Shown here one piece after another: positions 52,581 to 63,300 of a stretch of 64,000 bases of DNA. Location of the stretch: contig WMKK01000022.1 in NCBI GenBank assembly GCA_012295225.1, forward strand, positions 434,001-498,000. The letters are read 5' to 3'. The notes below the pieces were generated by a model. The model was given only the letters and a program-made list of their open reading frames with translations, was not told the DNA's origin and searched no databases. How positions within the stretch are numbered: the stretch's first letter is position 1; every line of letters starts with the position of its first letter. Source of the stretch: Ostreococcus mediterraneus. Lineage: Eukaryota; Chlorophyta; Mamiellophyceae; Mamiellales; Bathycoccaceae. The position numbers and the translations under genes are program-made.

Positions 52581-55500
52581 TTATTTACTCAGACCACAAC
52601 GTTTAAGAAACGTCTTAGGATCGAGTAGACCAGACACGGACGCCTGAGTACCGGTGAAGCCGCTGAGCATGCGTCGAATCCATGACTCGAACGCCTCCTC
52701 GGCATTGCCACCGATGCGTTGGACGTGTCGTTTGCGCACTTCCACGCTGGACATGTGCGATTTGGTTAGTAAGTCAGCTGGATTATCATTTGTGTCGATC
52801 TTCAGCTGAACGATGCTGCCTTCGTAGCCCATGCTGTGCGCACGAGATAATTCGATCTCATATTGCTTACAGCCTTCGGACCAGGCATTTCCTTCTCTTT
52901 TACCTTGTGACAAAGAAGTGGAAGAATCAGTGAACACTGGCACGCTCTGACAATTGAAACCCATTTCAGAGATGAGATGTCTGCAAAAATTCACTTCGTT
53001 CAATACTAAGTGCGTGGCGCGGTGTTCCGCTTCGCCGGAAGACGTCGCTACCTTCGATTGAAGTTTGCTTTTCCAGTAAATGGGGCCGCCGTAGGCCATG
53101 ATTAGAACACCGCTGGTGGACTTGCGTCCTAGGTCGACCTCGCCTGTCGGGATAAAGGGCTCGCCTCCAAAATCAGAATCTGCGAACGCGAACACGTGTG
53201 GCGCTCCGTCGGCGCAGCATTGCGTTCCATCGAAAGTCAATGCCAAACTTTCATTGTTTGACAGATATTTGATGATTCTAGCAATGCCTCTGATATGCTT
53301 GTAGGATGCCGCGTGCATGAGGCGCGCGGCCTTGGACATGGCGTACGCGATATCGTATCGCGTATAAGTCGTGACGTACATCGCCGATCCGGTCATTTCC
53401 TGATAACGGCGCAGTGTGCGCAGCTCTTTTGATGAAATCGATTTCGGATCTATCATGTCATTCGGGTTGAAAAGGTTTTCTGCAGTGAATTCAGGCGTGA
53501 CCGCCTTTCCTTTTCCGAGCTCTTCGATTTCTGCCTGATACTCGCGAGCCATGTTTCGAATCTTCGCGACTTGCGTGACGGTGATTTTTCCGTCTTCATG
53601 TCGCTGAATTTCCAGTCCATTCCATACCTTGATAGTCGATTGGGACTTGCTACTAGCAGTGATATCGTATCTCTTTGACATCTCGTCCATGAACCGGTCG
53701 AACTCGCTCTCTGGTCCTAGAAAAAGGAAATCGTCTACGTACAGCAATACGGCGCTCTTTTTGTCGTTGCCTGCGCCGCGGTCGAAACAACAGGGGTCTT
53801 TATCGAGTTGTCTGTAACCGATGGACCTCATAGCGTCTGACACTTCGTTGAACCAGTTTCGCCCAGATTGCTTCGCTCCGTAGAGGCTCTTTTTAAGTAG
53901 TAGGACACAGTTTGGATGTTTCGCTGCCATCTCAGCTGGCATCTTCATGTACATCTTTACGCCCATGGACGCAAAAACGTAAGCTTGGCTGACATCCGCC
54001 GTGTACACGTTCCACTTTCTAGAAGACGCGTAACCTAAATGCAGTTTCACAGTGGTCGCCCTTGGCGTGGGGCTAGATATCTCCCAGAAATTCACACCTT
54101 TGGATTGTTTGTGTCCACCGACGCATAGTCGCGCTTTGACGGAGTCGTCGTCGCGTACTTTGAGCACCCATACGTGCGTCAGCAATGGCGCCTCGGGGTC
54201 CATATCTTTCATCGGGACGATTTCGAACACATCACGCTTGAGTAATCCTTGAATTTCTTTGTCCTTTGCTTCATTCAGCTCTGTTCTGGGAACGTCTTTG
54301 AGGGAACGAACTTCTCTACCGAGTTGGTCGCTTGCTTTGACATCCAACAGCGCGAATACCTCCAACGCCCGAGGGCGCGGTAGTCTTTCGCCGATGCTTT
54401 TGACTGCGGCCACGACGAGTTGTGTCTTGGTGCTGTCGTCGTCGCCTACCTGAAAGTGTAAGTAATCCGGTCTCATTTCGTATTCACGCAAAACCTTTTG
54501 CATCAGATGTAACACTAATGCGTCGGGAACCTGTTGTGAAATCTCTTTTGGCGTACCGGGGATAATTGATCCGTCCGCGGCTTTCGATGGTCCGGCTTGA
54601 GCAGTTTGAGTGTGTCTACCCATGGTCAGCTTGGCCAGGCATTCTTGTCCGTGTTTTCTGCAGTCTTTGAGTTGCAGATCGGGGACGTTGGACACAATCA
54701 TCGTCGCTTTGCGGTCGCGGCGGCCGTAATGGCAATACGTTACGGTGTTGACCAGATGTTGATAGTTCTTCATTATGCCTCGATGCTTCAGTCGGTTCTT
54801 TCCACTGTCGGGGTTTTCGATGAACCATGCCGTCGGGTTCAGGATCTTGATGAGCTCGAAACCGGCTTGAACTAATTCATCGGCTTCCTTCATTTCTGCA
54901 TCTGCTTGTTCACGCGTGCGCATTGTGTTCGCTACCGAGTATGGCGTGCAGGGTGGTGACAGCCATAGCAGATCTATTTCCTTGCCCTTGAGACAATCGG
55001 GCCATATTCCTGCTTTTAGCTCCCGCACCAGCTTCCTGATGTCTGCACAGATTGTCGGGTTCGACTTCGGGTCGATGTCCAGGCGTATTACTTCGGCGAC
55101 TTCGCTGAGTCCCGCACTGTTGAGAGTGCGGTCGAAACTTCCCTTCGCTGAGAACGCGTCGAATATGACGAGGCGCGTGGCTGTGTCGCTCTTTAGTAGT
55201 GGTGTCGCCTTACCTGTGTGAAGGGCTCTGATATCCACATACGTTTTGTCTTCGTCGCCGACGCTGACTGTCAGCGCGGCGTTGTCGAATTCCGTTAGAA
55301 TCTTCTTCGTTGCTGGGCTCAGCTTAGCTCTGAGTATCTGCTGAGTAGTTTCGTCGATCGTCGAGTTGTTGATCTTCGACGGCCGTGATATTCCTACGAA
55401 TCGCTCCGCTGGGATGCCTTTGTTTGTTCGCGACGAGCGCCGTTGTTCCACTTGAGGTGGGGCTTGTGTCTCGGCTTCTTCCTCTGCGGCTTCGTCCTCG

Positions 55501-57515
55501 CTGCTTGGGGCATCTTCACGGTCATCCTGAGTGTCTTGTTCGTCTTGTCGCGCATCTATGCCTTCGATACCTGTAGTTGCGTCGTCGGTGAGTGGCGTGA
55601 CGTGATCATCGTTTCGATTTTCGACTTCGTGCAGAGGGGCGTCCTCGACGTTCTCACTTTCCGCCTCCTGGAAATCGGAGGGATGGTCCAGCGGTCCGTC
55701 CGCTGTGTTCGGGGCAAGCGCCTGCACCTCATCGTCTTGTGGCGCGCCTCCTGGCGGAGCGACGTCATCGGCAGAGTCGTCGAGGCGTGCGCCTCCTGAC
55801 GAGGGGATCGACGCGGCGGCGTTCCGCCGTTCGCGCCAGTGGATGGCGTTCTGCGTCAGTATGTGGTCCAAAACCAGCTCTCCACCAGGCCCTTTCCTGT
55901 AGTGCCTCTCACTATCTGGGTCTCTGTAGACCTGGTTCATCCGATGTTGCCTGCGACGATCGTCGGGAGAGAAGTGCACGGGTTGGAGTGCGCGCGCTGG
56001 CGGAGATCCAAACGTGATGCCGTCCGGGTTACCGTGCGAGAAGGGCTGCATGTACTGGGCTCCGACGTGCAAAGGCTGCACTGCGAGATCATCAATCAAG
56101 ACATTGTTCGTCGTCATGATGGTTCGTCGGCTATCTGGGGCGAAGTGCGCAAGGTCGCCAGCGCAGACGCGGAATCCGCGTAGGTTGACGTCATCTCCCA
56201 TCAGCTCATACCCGACCACGTACCCAGCTATCCCTCGGAGGTGGGCGACATTCTTGGCAGTAGTATCATAGTAGTAACAAGGGTTACCAAACATGAAGTA
56301 CATTTCTCGAGAGGGTACGAGAGCGAGAAGACGTTCATACGGCGACGCCAGGCGCGACAAGCGCTCTTCGCCGTCACCCGTGGCTGCTGATGTGGGCGAA
56401 ATGTTGACCATGTAGGTTGCATACAGGAGAGAACCCAGCCAGAGACTGTTGGACAAACCGCCAAACACATCCATCTGTGCCTTTTTTAGCATGTTTTCGA
56501 TGATACGCCATCTACCCTCGACAACGCCGTTTTCATGCGGCGCGCCAGGCTCATTCGCCGCCATGTGGACGTCGTTCTGTTGAGCCCACAGTATGACGAA
56601 GTTATGGAATTCCGTGCCGGAATCCATGTGCATCGTACCTATCGACAAGTTTTGACCGATGGTGTGTACCCACGGCGGTGCGTTTTCGCCGAGTCGTCGC
56701 ATTCGCGTCAGTTGCGAGTTTAGCCACGGAACTGTCCGTGACTTCCATGCTTTGAGGGACAAACTAATGGATCTTGCTGTCTTGTCCGGCACCGGGAGTA
56801 CCCAGGTATACTTGCTATACTCGTCAGTGACTAGTAGCACATAAGGGACTTTGTCTCGCCCGCAGAGTGCGTGGTCGATCGCTCCCATCCCGTGACTCTT
56901 CGCGAGATTCACGAAGTGAGGGTCTCGGAGAGAGAACAGAGGGGTTCGAAACGGCCTCCGTTGTTCGTTGACGTCGTCTACTGAGACGGGGGGTCGTGGG
57001 ACGGTGTCCACGTATATCACCTCTAGCGGTCTGCTCGCCAGAGTGCTTCTACGCGCTGGTGGTCTGTTAACGCGTTGCATTGTCGCGCAGGCGCAAGACG
57101 GGCACGAGAATTTGTCGGCGATGGGGTTGTACTCGCTACGCCATTCACCGTGAAGGGTGGCGACTGCGCGTACTCTATCTTTCGACAGGTGCCCATATTT
57201 TAGGTGCAACCTGCGGTACATCGCTTCCGCTGATGATTGGTCGCGTACGCCAAAGTGTTCGGTGTGCGCGCGGTCAGCGCCCGCGACTCCACGAGTCGCG
57301 CCTCGCGCTCCATTCGCTGTCGCCGATTCAGGCTGCGAAACGGCGTGTACATCAGCCCTTGGCTGATGTTCATCAGCCCTTGGCTGATGTTCCTCCCCTT
57401 GGGATGGTGATTCGATCCCTGGGATCGTCTCGCGGTCGGCTCCTGGAGCCAAGTATTGGCCGTCTCCGCTTGCGCTTCGAGCAGCCAACCGAGGTTGCCT
57501 GTCAACTCCGGCCAC
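52581..57515 (-). CDS. Copia 2 pol: integrase, MTase-like, reverse transcriptase, RNase H (fossil)
   Basis: About 1,644 codons; the frame is open from just after gag and the first codon given is GTG. The GAG-pre-integrase zinc region has HLKYGHLSKDR and CPSCACATMQR (about 105-145). The integrase core has VYVDTVPRPP, MHMDSGTEFHN and HENGVVEGRWRI. An acidic linker rich in Asp/Glu (about 590-720) follows. The methyltransferase-like domain occupies about 780-1,010. The RT has ADVSQAYVFASMG, LYGAKQSGRNWF and LYVDDFLFLG, and RNase H has AFADSDFGG and SSGEAEHRAT. Same unusual layout as copia 1, from a clearly different family. Confidence 0.88.
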   Translation of the reverse strand: MAGVDRQPRLAARSASGDGQYLAPGADRETIPGIESPSQGEEHQPRADEHQPRADVHAVSQPESATANGARGATRGVAGADRAHTEHFGVRDQSSAEAMYRRLHLKYGHLSKDRVRAVATLHGEWRSEYNPIADKFSCPSCACATMQRVNRPPARRSTLASRPLEVIYVDTVPRPPVSVDDVNEQRRPFRTPLFSLRDPHFVNLAKSHGMGAIDHALCGRDKVPYVLLVTDEYSKYTWVLPVPDKTARSISLSLKAWKSRTVPWLNSQLTRMRRLGENAPPWVHTIGQNLSIGTMHMDSGTEFHNFVILWAQQNDVHMAANEPGAPHENGVVEGRWRIIENMLKKAQMDVFGGLSNSLWLGSLLYATYMVNISPTSAATGDGEERLSRLASPYERLLALVPSREMYFMFGNPCYYYDTTAKNVAHLRGIAGYVVGYELMGDDVNLRGFRVCAGDLAHFAPDSRRTIMTTNNVLIDDLAVQPLHVGAQYMQPFSHGNPDGITFGSPPARALQPVHFSPDDRRRQHRMNQVYRDPDSERHYRKGPGGELVLDHILTQNAIHWRERRNAAASIPSSGGARLDDSADDVAPPGGAPQDDEVQALAPNTADGPLDHPSDFQEAESENVEDAPLHEVENRNDDHVTPLTDDATTGIEGIDARQDEQDTQDDREDAPSSEDEAAEEEAETQAPPQVEQRRSSRTNKGIPAERFVGISRPSKINNSTIDETTQQILRAKLSPATKKILTEFDNAALTVSVGDEDKTYVDIRALHTGKATPLLKSDTATRLVIFDAFSAKGSFDRTLNSAGLSEVAEVIRLDIDPKSNPTICADIRKLVRELKAGIWPDCLKGKEIDLLWLSPPCTPYSVANTMRTREQADAEMKEADELVQAGFELIKILNPTAWFIENPDSGKNRLKHRGIMKNYQHLVNTVTYCHYGRRDRKATMIVSNVPDLQLKDCRKHGQECLAKLTMGRHTQTAQAGPSKAADGSIIPGTPKEISQQVPDALVLHLMQKVLREYEMRPDYLHFQVGDDDSTKTQLVVAAVKSIGERLPRPRALEVFALLDVKASDQLGREVRSLKDVPRTELNEAKDKEIQGLLKRDVFEIVPMKDMDPEAPLLTHVWVLKVRDDDSVKARLCVGGHKQSKGVNFWEISSPTPRATTVKLHLGYASSRKWNVYTADVSQAYVFASMGVKMYMKMPAEMAAKHPNCVLLLKKSLYGAKQSGRNWFNEVSDAMRSIGYRQLDKDPCCFDRGAGNDKKSAVLLYVDDFLFLGPESEFDRFMDEMSKRYDITASSKSQSTIKVWNGLEIQRHEDGKITVTQVAKIRNMAREYQAEIEELGKGKAVTPEFTAENLFNPNDMIDPKSISSKELRTLRRYQEMTGSAMYVTTYTRYDIAYAMSKAARLMHAASYKHIRGIARIIKYLSNNESLALTFDGTQCCADGAPHVFAFADSDFGGEPFIPTGEVDLGRKSTSGVLIMAYGGPIYWKSKLQSKVATSSGEAEHRATHLVLNEVNFCRHLISEMGFNCQSVPVFTDSSTSLSQGKREGNAWSEGCKQYEIELSRAHSMGYEGSIVQLKIDTNDNPADLLTKSHMSSVEVRKRHVQRIGGNAEEAFESWIRRMLSGFTGTQASVSGLLDPKTFLKRCGLSK
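54490..55180 (-). other. Cytosine-5 methyltransferase-like domain of copia 2 (fossil part)
   Basis: Contains VIFDAFSAKGSFDRTLNSAG (motif I-like), then RLDIDPKSNP (motif II-like acidic turn), LSPPCTPYSVANTMR (motif IV), WFIENPDSGKNRLKHR (motif VI), YCHYGRRDRKATMIVSN (motif VIII-like) and the tail AQAGPSKAADGSIIPGTP. Clearly homologous to the domain of copia 1. Confidence 0.7.
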
Positions 57516-57566
57516 CGCGAGAGCAGCAGCTTCGGAAATATCGTGACGCCCTCCAGACGTACGCAG

Positions 57567-59552
57567 TCAATCAGACTCTGAGTCGGATTGGTCCATGTCT
57601 TCCAACATCGGGCCGAGTTGCGTGAGTGCTTTGGGAGGGTTCGGCTCCAGGGCTTCAATCTCACCCTGGGTGAGGTACTCGAAGCTTGGGAAGTAAAGAA
57701 GTCCGTTGCGCGCGGTGAGGCGGATTTCAACTCTTTGCACGCGATCCTTGATAGCATGCACAGCTCCTAGATGGAGAAGTTGATCGCCTTGGGCTGTGTG
57801 CGTCGCTTGCTTTCCGAACTCCGCAACGTTGGCTGCCTTCATGCAGACGATTCCTCCGTCGTACACTAACGACGAGGTGCCGATCAGATTTGTCTTCGTC
57901 TCGTCCAAGTCCGGGGTGTACGCCGCATCGTACCTGATGTTGACGCGGCGGGCCTCAAATTGTCCATTTGCGAGGCAGACGCGGCCCGGTACACGGATGT
58001 ACACGGTTCCCGCTTTACACACTCTCGCTTTGCCGCCTCCGATCCCCTTGATCAGACTGTTGACCTCGACGACGGTGCGTGCATCGAAACCCTTGTCGAT
58101 TGACACATACGACCCTGCAGCTGCTCCAGTGTCGAGAATGGTGTTGGACTGTCCAACGGATGGTGACGCTCGGTAGACCGTCATCGGCCGGCACGTGAAT
58201 ACGCCTCCGCTACCGCTGCTTCCCTGGGTATCCTTCGCCAATCGCAGTGGGTTGTCGGCCGCCAATTCTCCAATCGGCTTTTTTCGATCGCACTTACCGA
58301 AGTGTCCGGCGTCTACCTTCTCCTCACAGTACGCACAGACTCCCGGGTTCTGCTTTCTCCACTCAGCGAACTTTTCGCGTTGCTCCTGCGTGTAGCTCGA
58401 CGTTCCTTTCGTCTTACCCCTGGAGTTGCCTTTCGATTTTTCCTTGTCACCGTGTTTTGCACCTTGTTTGCCCTTAACGTTGTTGACTTGAATGGCTTTC
58501 CCTCTCGACGAGCCATCGGCAGTCGATGCTCGAGACGCGCAGTCGACAGTCGCCCCACGTGACGTCTCCTCGGCGAACGCCTTGCGTTGAAACCACGCCA
58601 TGAGTTCTGCAAGCATTTCCTCCAGCTCGGGCTCTTTGTTAGAGCGCAGTGCATGTCCCTCATATTCTTCCAACTGTTGATGTACGACCGTACCAGCTAC
58701 CATATTGGTGAACTGGATGTACTTGTCGCCATCTGTCAAAGGTGGTATGTTGATCGTAGCGAGTACGACATCCATGTCACCAAAGAACCTGACCGTGTCA
58801 ATGAGCGCATTTATCACGAAGTTCGCTGTGAGAGGTTCGTCTTGCCTGATTCGTAAGAGCGGCCATGAGTTCAACGCTAGCTGACTTATCTTCCTCGGTT
58901 CCGGTAGCACATGGACGAAAGAGCGCAGGAGGGTAAGAAACGCTCCCTCATCTCGACGCAAGCGTTCAAAGCTTTTCATGGTAGTGATCAGCGAGTCGGC
59001 TCCGTCCTTCAGACGTAAATCGGTGGTGAGTCGCGCAACTTCGTCTTCGGCCACTAGAATTAAGAGGCGACGGCAATTGAATCGACGATTTGATTCCTCT
59101 TCATTGATCGAGTCCTTTGATTCCGAGTCGTCATCGGTTGACGCGCCGGTTGACTTTTCGGCCTTCACGATGGGTGCATCGTCGTCATCTAGTGCTTGAA
59201 CCAACTCGAACATGGTTTCAGGATTTTTCCAGTTTGGGTTGAGAAAAGTCGCGTCAATCACCTTCCTTGCGTCATAGATCGCCTGTCGCTGTTGAGTTGT
59301 GCTCCTGATGTTCAACTTCGCGAACGACGCGGTGTTTAGCGCCGTTCTCATTTTCTCACCTGACACAGTTCTCAGACGCACTCGACCCAGATGAGTGATG
59401 GCGCCGTTGGGCAGGTAGAAAGGCGTGTTGATGTATTCATATGCAACTGACATCTTTGAGTGCTTCATCGGCGCACTCGGGAGGCTTTCACGCGTTCCCC
59501 CTTTTTTACCTTCGTTCGCTTTGGCGCGCGTGCCTGTCTGCACGTGGCGCAA
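57567..59552 (-). CDS. Copia 2 gag and protease (fossil)
   Basis: 661 codons. After an acidic/Ser-rich region (about 125-160) comes a helical Gag core (160-350), a Lys/Gly-rich stretch, a Cys/His motif CAYCEEKVDAGHFGKC and a retropepsin segment TILDTGAAAGSYVS. Organisation is the same as copia 1 gag. Confidence 0.83.
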   Translation of the reverse strand: MRHVQTGTRAKANEGKKGGTRESLPSAPMKHSKMSVAYEYINTPFYLPNGAITHLGRVRLRTVSGEKMRTALNTASFAKLNIRSTTQQRQAIYDARKVIDATFLNPNWKNPETMFELVQALDDDDAPIVKAEKSTGASTDDDSESKDSINEEESNRRFNCRRLLILVAEDEVARLTTDLRLKDGADSLITTMKSFERLRRDEGAFLTLLRSFVHVLPEPRKISQLALNSWPLLRIRQDEPLTANFVINALIDTVRFFGDMDVVLATINIPPLTDGDKYIQFTNMVAGTVVHQQLEEYEGHALRSNKEPELEEMLAELMAWFQRKAFAEETSRGATVDCASRASTADGSSRGKAIQVNNVKGKQGAKHGDKEKSKGNSRGKTKGTSSYTQEQREKFAEWRKQNPGVCAYCEEKVDAGHFGKCDRKKPIGELAADNPLRLAKDTQGSSGSGGVFTCRPMTVYRASPSVGQSNTILDTGAAAGSYVSIDKGFDARTVVEVNSLIKGIGGGKARVCKAGTVYIRVPGRVCLANGQFEARRVNIRYDAAYTPDLDETKTNLIGTSSLVYDGGIVCMKAANVAEFGKQATHTAQGDQLLHLGAVHAIKDRVQRVEIRLTARNGLLYFPSFEYLTQGEIEALEPNPPKALTQLGPMLEDMDQSDSESD

Positions 59553-59636
59553 ACCCTCTCTCGTGGGGTCTTTAAAGTTTGTGTTCGACCAGAAACACTT
59601 GGCGCTTTACTGTGTGACCCCAAGACGATCTTAAGA

Positions 59637-60008
59637 TGATCGAATGGCGGTTAACCGAGAGCAACTAGTAGCCTTAGATGGAGTCTCGCTGGATCCAAAT
59701 ACGCGTTCTGAGAGTTGTCCCTGTCAACCGGCGCCGGCGCGAGTCACAAGCGGGTGTTAGATAGTCGAAAAGTTGACTTAGTACGGAGTCTTGGTCTGTG
59801 TATAACAATGCTCTATCGCTATGTCTGAAGACTGACGTCACGGCGCGCGAGCGCGCGCGACGTCTACTACCAAAACGGCGGCGCAAAGACCTAGCCTGTC
59901 GGCACGTACATTCTACATAATTGATTAGTACGAACATATCGCAAAATACGTTACAGTAACCAATAGTTAAGACCATACGTCCGTTAACGAGACATCGTCC
60001 TTCTATCA
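59637..60008 (-). repeat. Copia 2, 5' LTR (372 bp)
   Basis: Same ends and length as 52092-52463, with about three differences by eye. Confidence 0.9.
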
Positions 60009-60013
60009 AGCTA

Positions 60014-60385
60014 TGATAGAAGGACGATGTCTCGTTAATGGGCGTATGGTCTTAACTATTGGTTACTGTGACGTATTTTGCGATATGTTCGTACTAATCA
60101 ATTATGTAGAATGTACGTGCCGACAGGCTAGGTCTTTGCGCCGCCGTTTTGGTAGTAGACGTCGCGCGCGCTCGCGCGCCGTGACGTCAGTCTTCAGACA
60201 TAGCGATAGAGCATTGTTATACACAGACCAAGACTCCGTACTAAGTCAACTTTTCGACTATCTAACACCCGCTTGTGACTCGCGCCGGCGCCGGTTGACA
60301 GGGACAACTCTCAGAACGCGTATTTGGATCCAGCGAGACTCCATCTAAGGCTACTAGTTGCTCTCGGTTAACCGCCATTCGATCA
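60014..60385 (+). repeat. Copia 3, 5' LTR (372 bp)
   Basis: Starts TGATAGAAGGACG and ends GCCATTCGATCA. In the compared stretches it matches the distal LTR of copia 2 (52092-52463) rather than the adjacent one. Confidence 0.9.
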
Positions 60386-63300
60386 TCTTAAGATCGTCTT
60401 GGGGTCACACAGTAAAGCGCCAAGTGTTTCTGGTCGAACACAAACTTTAAAGACCCCACGAGAGAGGGTTTGCGCCACGTGCAGACAGGCACGCGCGCCA
60501 AAGCGAACGAAGGTAAAAAAGGGGGAACGCGTGAAAGCCTCCCGAGTGCGCCGATGAAGCACTCAAAGATGTCAGTTGCATATGAATACATCAACACGCC
60601 TTTCTACCTGCCAACGGCGCCATCACTCATCTGGGTCGAGTGCGTCTGAGAACGTGTCAGGTGAGAAAATGAGAACGGCGCTAAACACCGCGTCGGTCGC
60701 GAAGTTGAACATCAGGAGCACAACTCAACAGCGACAGGCGATCTATGACGCAAGGAAGGTGATTGACGCGACTTTTCTCAACCCAAACTGGAAAAATCCT
60801 GAAACCATGTTCGAGTTGGTTCAAGCACTAGATGACGACGATGCACCCATCGTGAAGGCCGAAAAGTCAACCGGCGCGTCAACCGATGACGACTCGGAAT
60901 CAAAGGACTCGATCAATGAAGAGGAATCAAATCGTCGATTCAATTGCCGTCGCCTCTTAATTCTAGTGGCCGAAGACGAAGTTGCGCGACTCACCACCGA
61001 TTTACGTCTGAAGGACGGAGCCGACTCGCTGATCACTACCATGAAAAGCTTGAACGCTTGCGTCGAGATGAGGGAGCGTTTCTTACCCTCCTGCGCTCTT
61101 TCGTCCATGTGCTACCGGAACCGAGGAAGATAAGTCAGCTAGCGTTGAACTCATGGCCGCTCTTACGAATCAGGCAAGACGAACCTCTCACAGCGAACTT
61201 CGTGATAAATGCGCTCATTGACACGGTCAGGTTCTTTGGTGACATGGATGTCGTACTCGCTACGATCAACATACCACCTTTGACAGATGGCGACAAGTAC
61301 ATCCAGTTCACCAATATGGTAGCTGGTACGGTCGTACATCAACAGTTGGAAGAATATGAGGGACATGCACTGCGCTCTAACAAAGAGCCCGAGCTGGAGG
61401 AAATGCTTGCAGAACTCATGGCGTGGTTTCAACGCAAGGCGTTCGCCGAGGAGACGTCACGTGGGGCGACTGTCGACTGCGCGTCTCGAGCATCGACTGC
61501 CGATGGCTCGTCGAGAGGGAAAGCCATTCAAGTCAACAACGTTAAGGCAAACAAGGTGCAAAACACGGTGACAAGGAAAAATCGAAAGGCAACTCCAGGG
61601 GTAAGACGAAAGGAACGTCGAGCTACACGCAGGAGCAACGCGAAAAGTTCGCTGAGTGGAGAAAGCAGAACCCGGGAGTCTGTGCGTACTGTGAGGAGAA
61701 GGTAGACGCCGGACACTTCGGTAAGTGCGATCGAAAAAGCCGATTGGAGAATTGGCGGCCGACAACCCACTGCGATTGGCGAAGGATACCCAGGGAAGCA
61801 GCGGTAGCGGAGGCGTATTCACGTGCCGGCCGATGACGGTCTACCGAGCGTCACCATCCGTTGGACAGTCCAACACCATTCTCGACACTGGAGCAGCTGC
61901 AGGGTCGTATGTGTCAATCGACAAGGGTTTCGATGCACGCACCGTCGTCGAGGTCAACAGTCTGATCAAGGGGATCGGAGGCGGCAAAGCGAGAGTGTGT
62001 AAAGCGGGAACCGTGTACATCCGTGTACCGGGCCGCGTCTGCCTCGCAAATGGACAATTTGAGGCCCGCCGCGTCAACATCAGGTACGATGCGGCGTACA
62101 CCCCGGACTTGGACGAGACGAAGACAAATCTGATCGGCACCTCGTCGTTAGTGTACGACGGAGGAATCGTCTGCATGAAGGCAGCCAACGTTGCGGAGTT
62201 CGGAAAGCAAGCGACGCACACAGCCCAAGGCGATCAACTTCTCCATCTAGGAGCTGTGCATGCTATCAAGGATCGCGTGCAAAGAGTTGAAATCCGCCTC
62301 ACCGCGCGCAACGGACTTCTTTACTTCCCAAGCTTCGAGTACCTCACCCAGGGTGAGATTGAAGCCCTGGAGCCGAACCCTCCCAAAGCACTCACGCAAC
62401 TCGGCCCGATGTTGGAAGACATGGACCAATCCGACTCAGAGTCTGATTGACTGCGTACGTCTGGAGGGCGTCACGATATTTCCGAAGCTGCTGCTCTCGC
62501 GGTGGCCGGAGTTGACAGGCAACCTCGGTTGGCTGCTCGAAGCGCAAGCGGAGACGGCCAATACTTGGCTCCAGGAGCCGACCGCGAGACGATCCCAGGG
62601 ATCGAATCACCATCCCAAGGGGAGGAACATCAGCCAAGGGCTGATGAACATCAGCCAAGGGCTGATGTACACGCCGTTTCGCAGCCTGAATCGGCGACAG
62701 CGAATGGAGCGCGAGGCGCGACTCGTGGAGTCGCGGGCGCTGACCGCGCGCACACCGAACACTTTGGAGTACGCGACCAATCATCAGCGGAAGCGATGTA
62801 CCGCAGGTTGCACCTAAAATATGGGCACCTGTCGAAAGATAGAGTACGCGCAATCGCCACCCTTCACGGTGAATGGCGTAGCGAGTACAACCCCATCGCC
62901 GACAAATTCTCGTGCCCGTCTTGCGCCTGCGCGACAATGCAACGCGTTAACAGACCACCAGCGCGTAGAAGCACTCTGGCGAGCAGACCGCTAGAGGTGA
63001 TATACGTGGACACCGTCCCACGACCCCCCGTCTCAGTAGACGACGTCAACGAACAACGGAGGCCGTTTCGAACCCCTCTGTTCTCTCTCCGAGACCCTCA
63101 CTTCGTGAATCTCGCGAAGAGTCACGGGATGGGAGCGATCGACCACGCAATCTGCGGGCGAGACAAAGTCCCTTATGTGCTACTAGTCACTGACGAGTAT
63201 AGCAAGTATAGCTGGGTACTCCCGGTGCCGGACAAGACAGCAAGATCCATTAGTTTGTCCCTCAAAGCATGGAAGTCACGGACAGTTCCGTGGCTCAATT

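Larger units (their letters stand above)
52092..60008 (-). mobile_element. Ty1/copia fossil, family 2 (copia 2), looks whole, with MTase-like domain
   Basis: Two 372-bp LTRs (52092-52463, 59637-60008) differ at about three positions by eye (about 99% identity), so insertion is recent. It sits in the 3' LTR of gypsy 2; AGCT is present on both sides. Minus-strand order: LTR, gag-protease (57567-59552), pol (52581-57515) with integrase, methyltransferase-like domain, RT and RNase H, LTR. As in copia 1, gag and pol share a frame with a stop between them, so read-through is the likely way to pol. Coding parts look intact. Confidence 0.9.
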
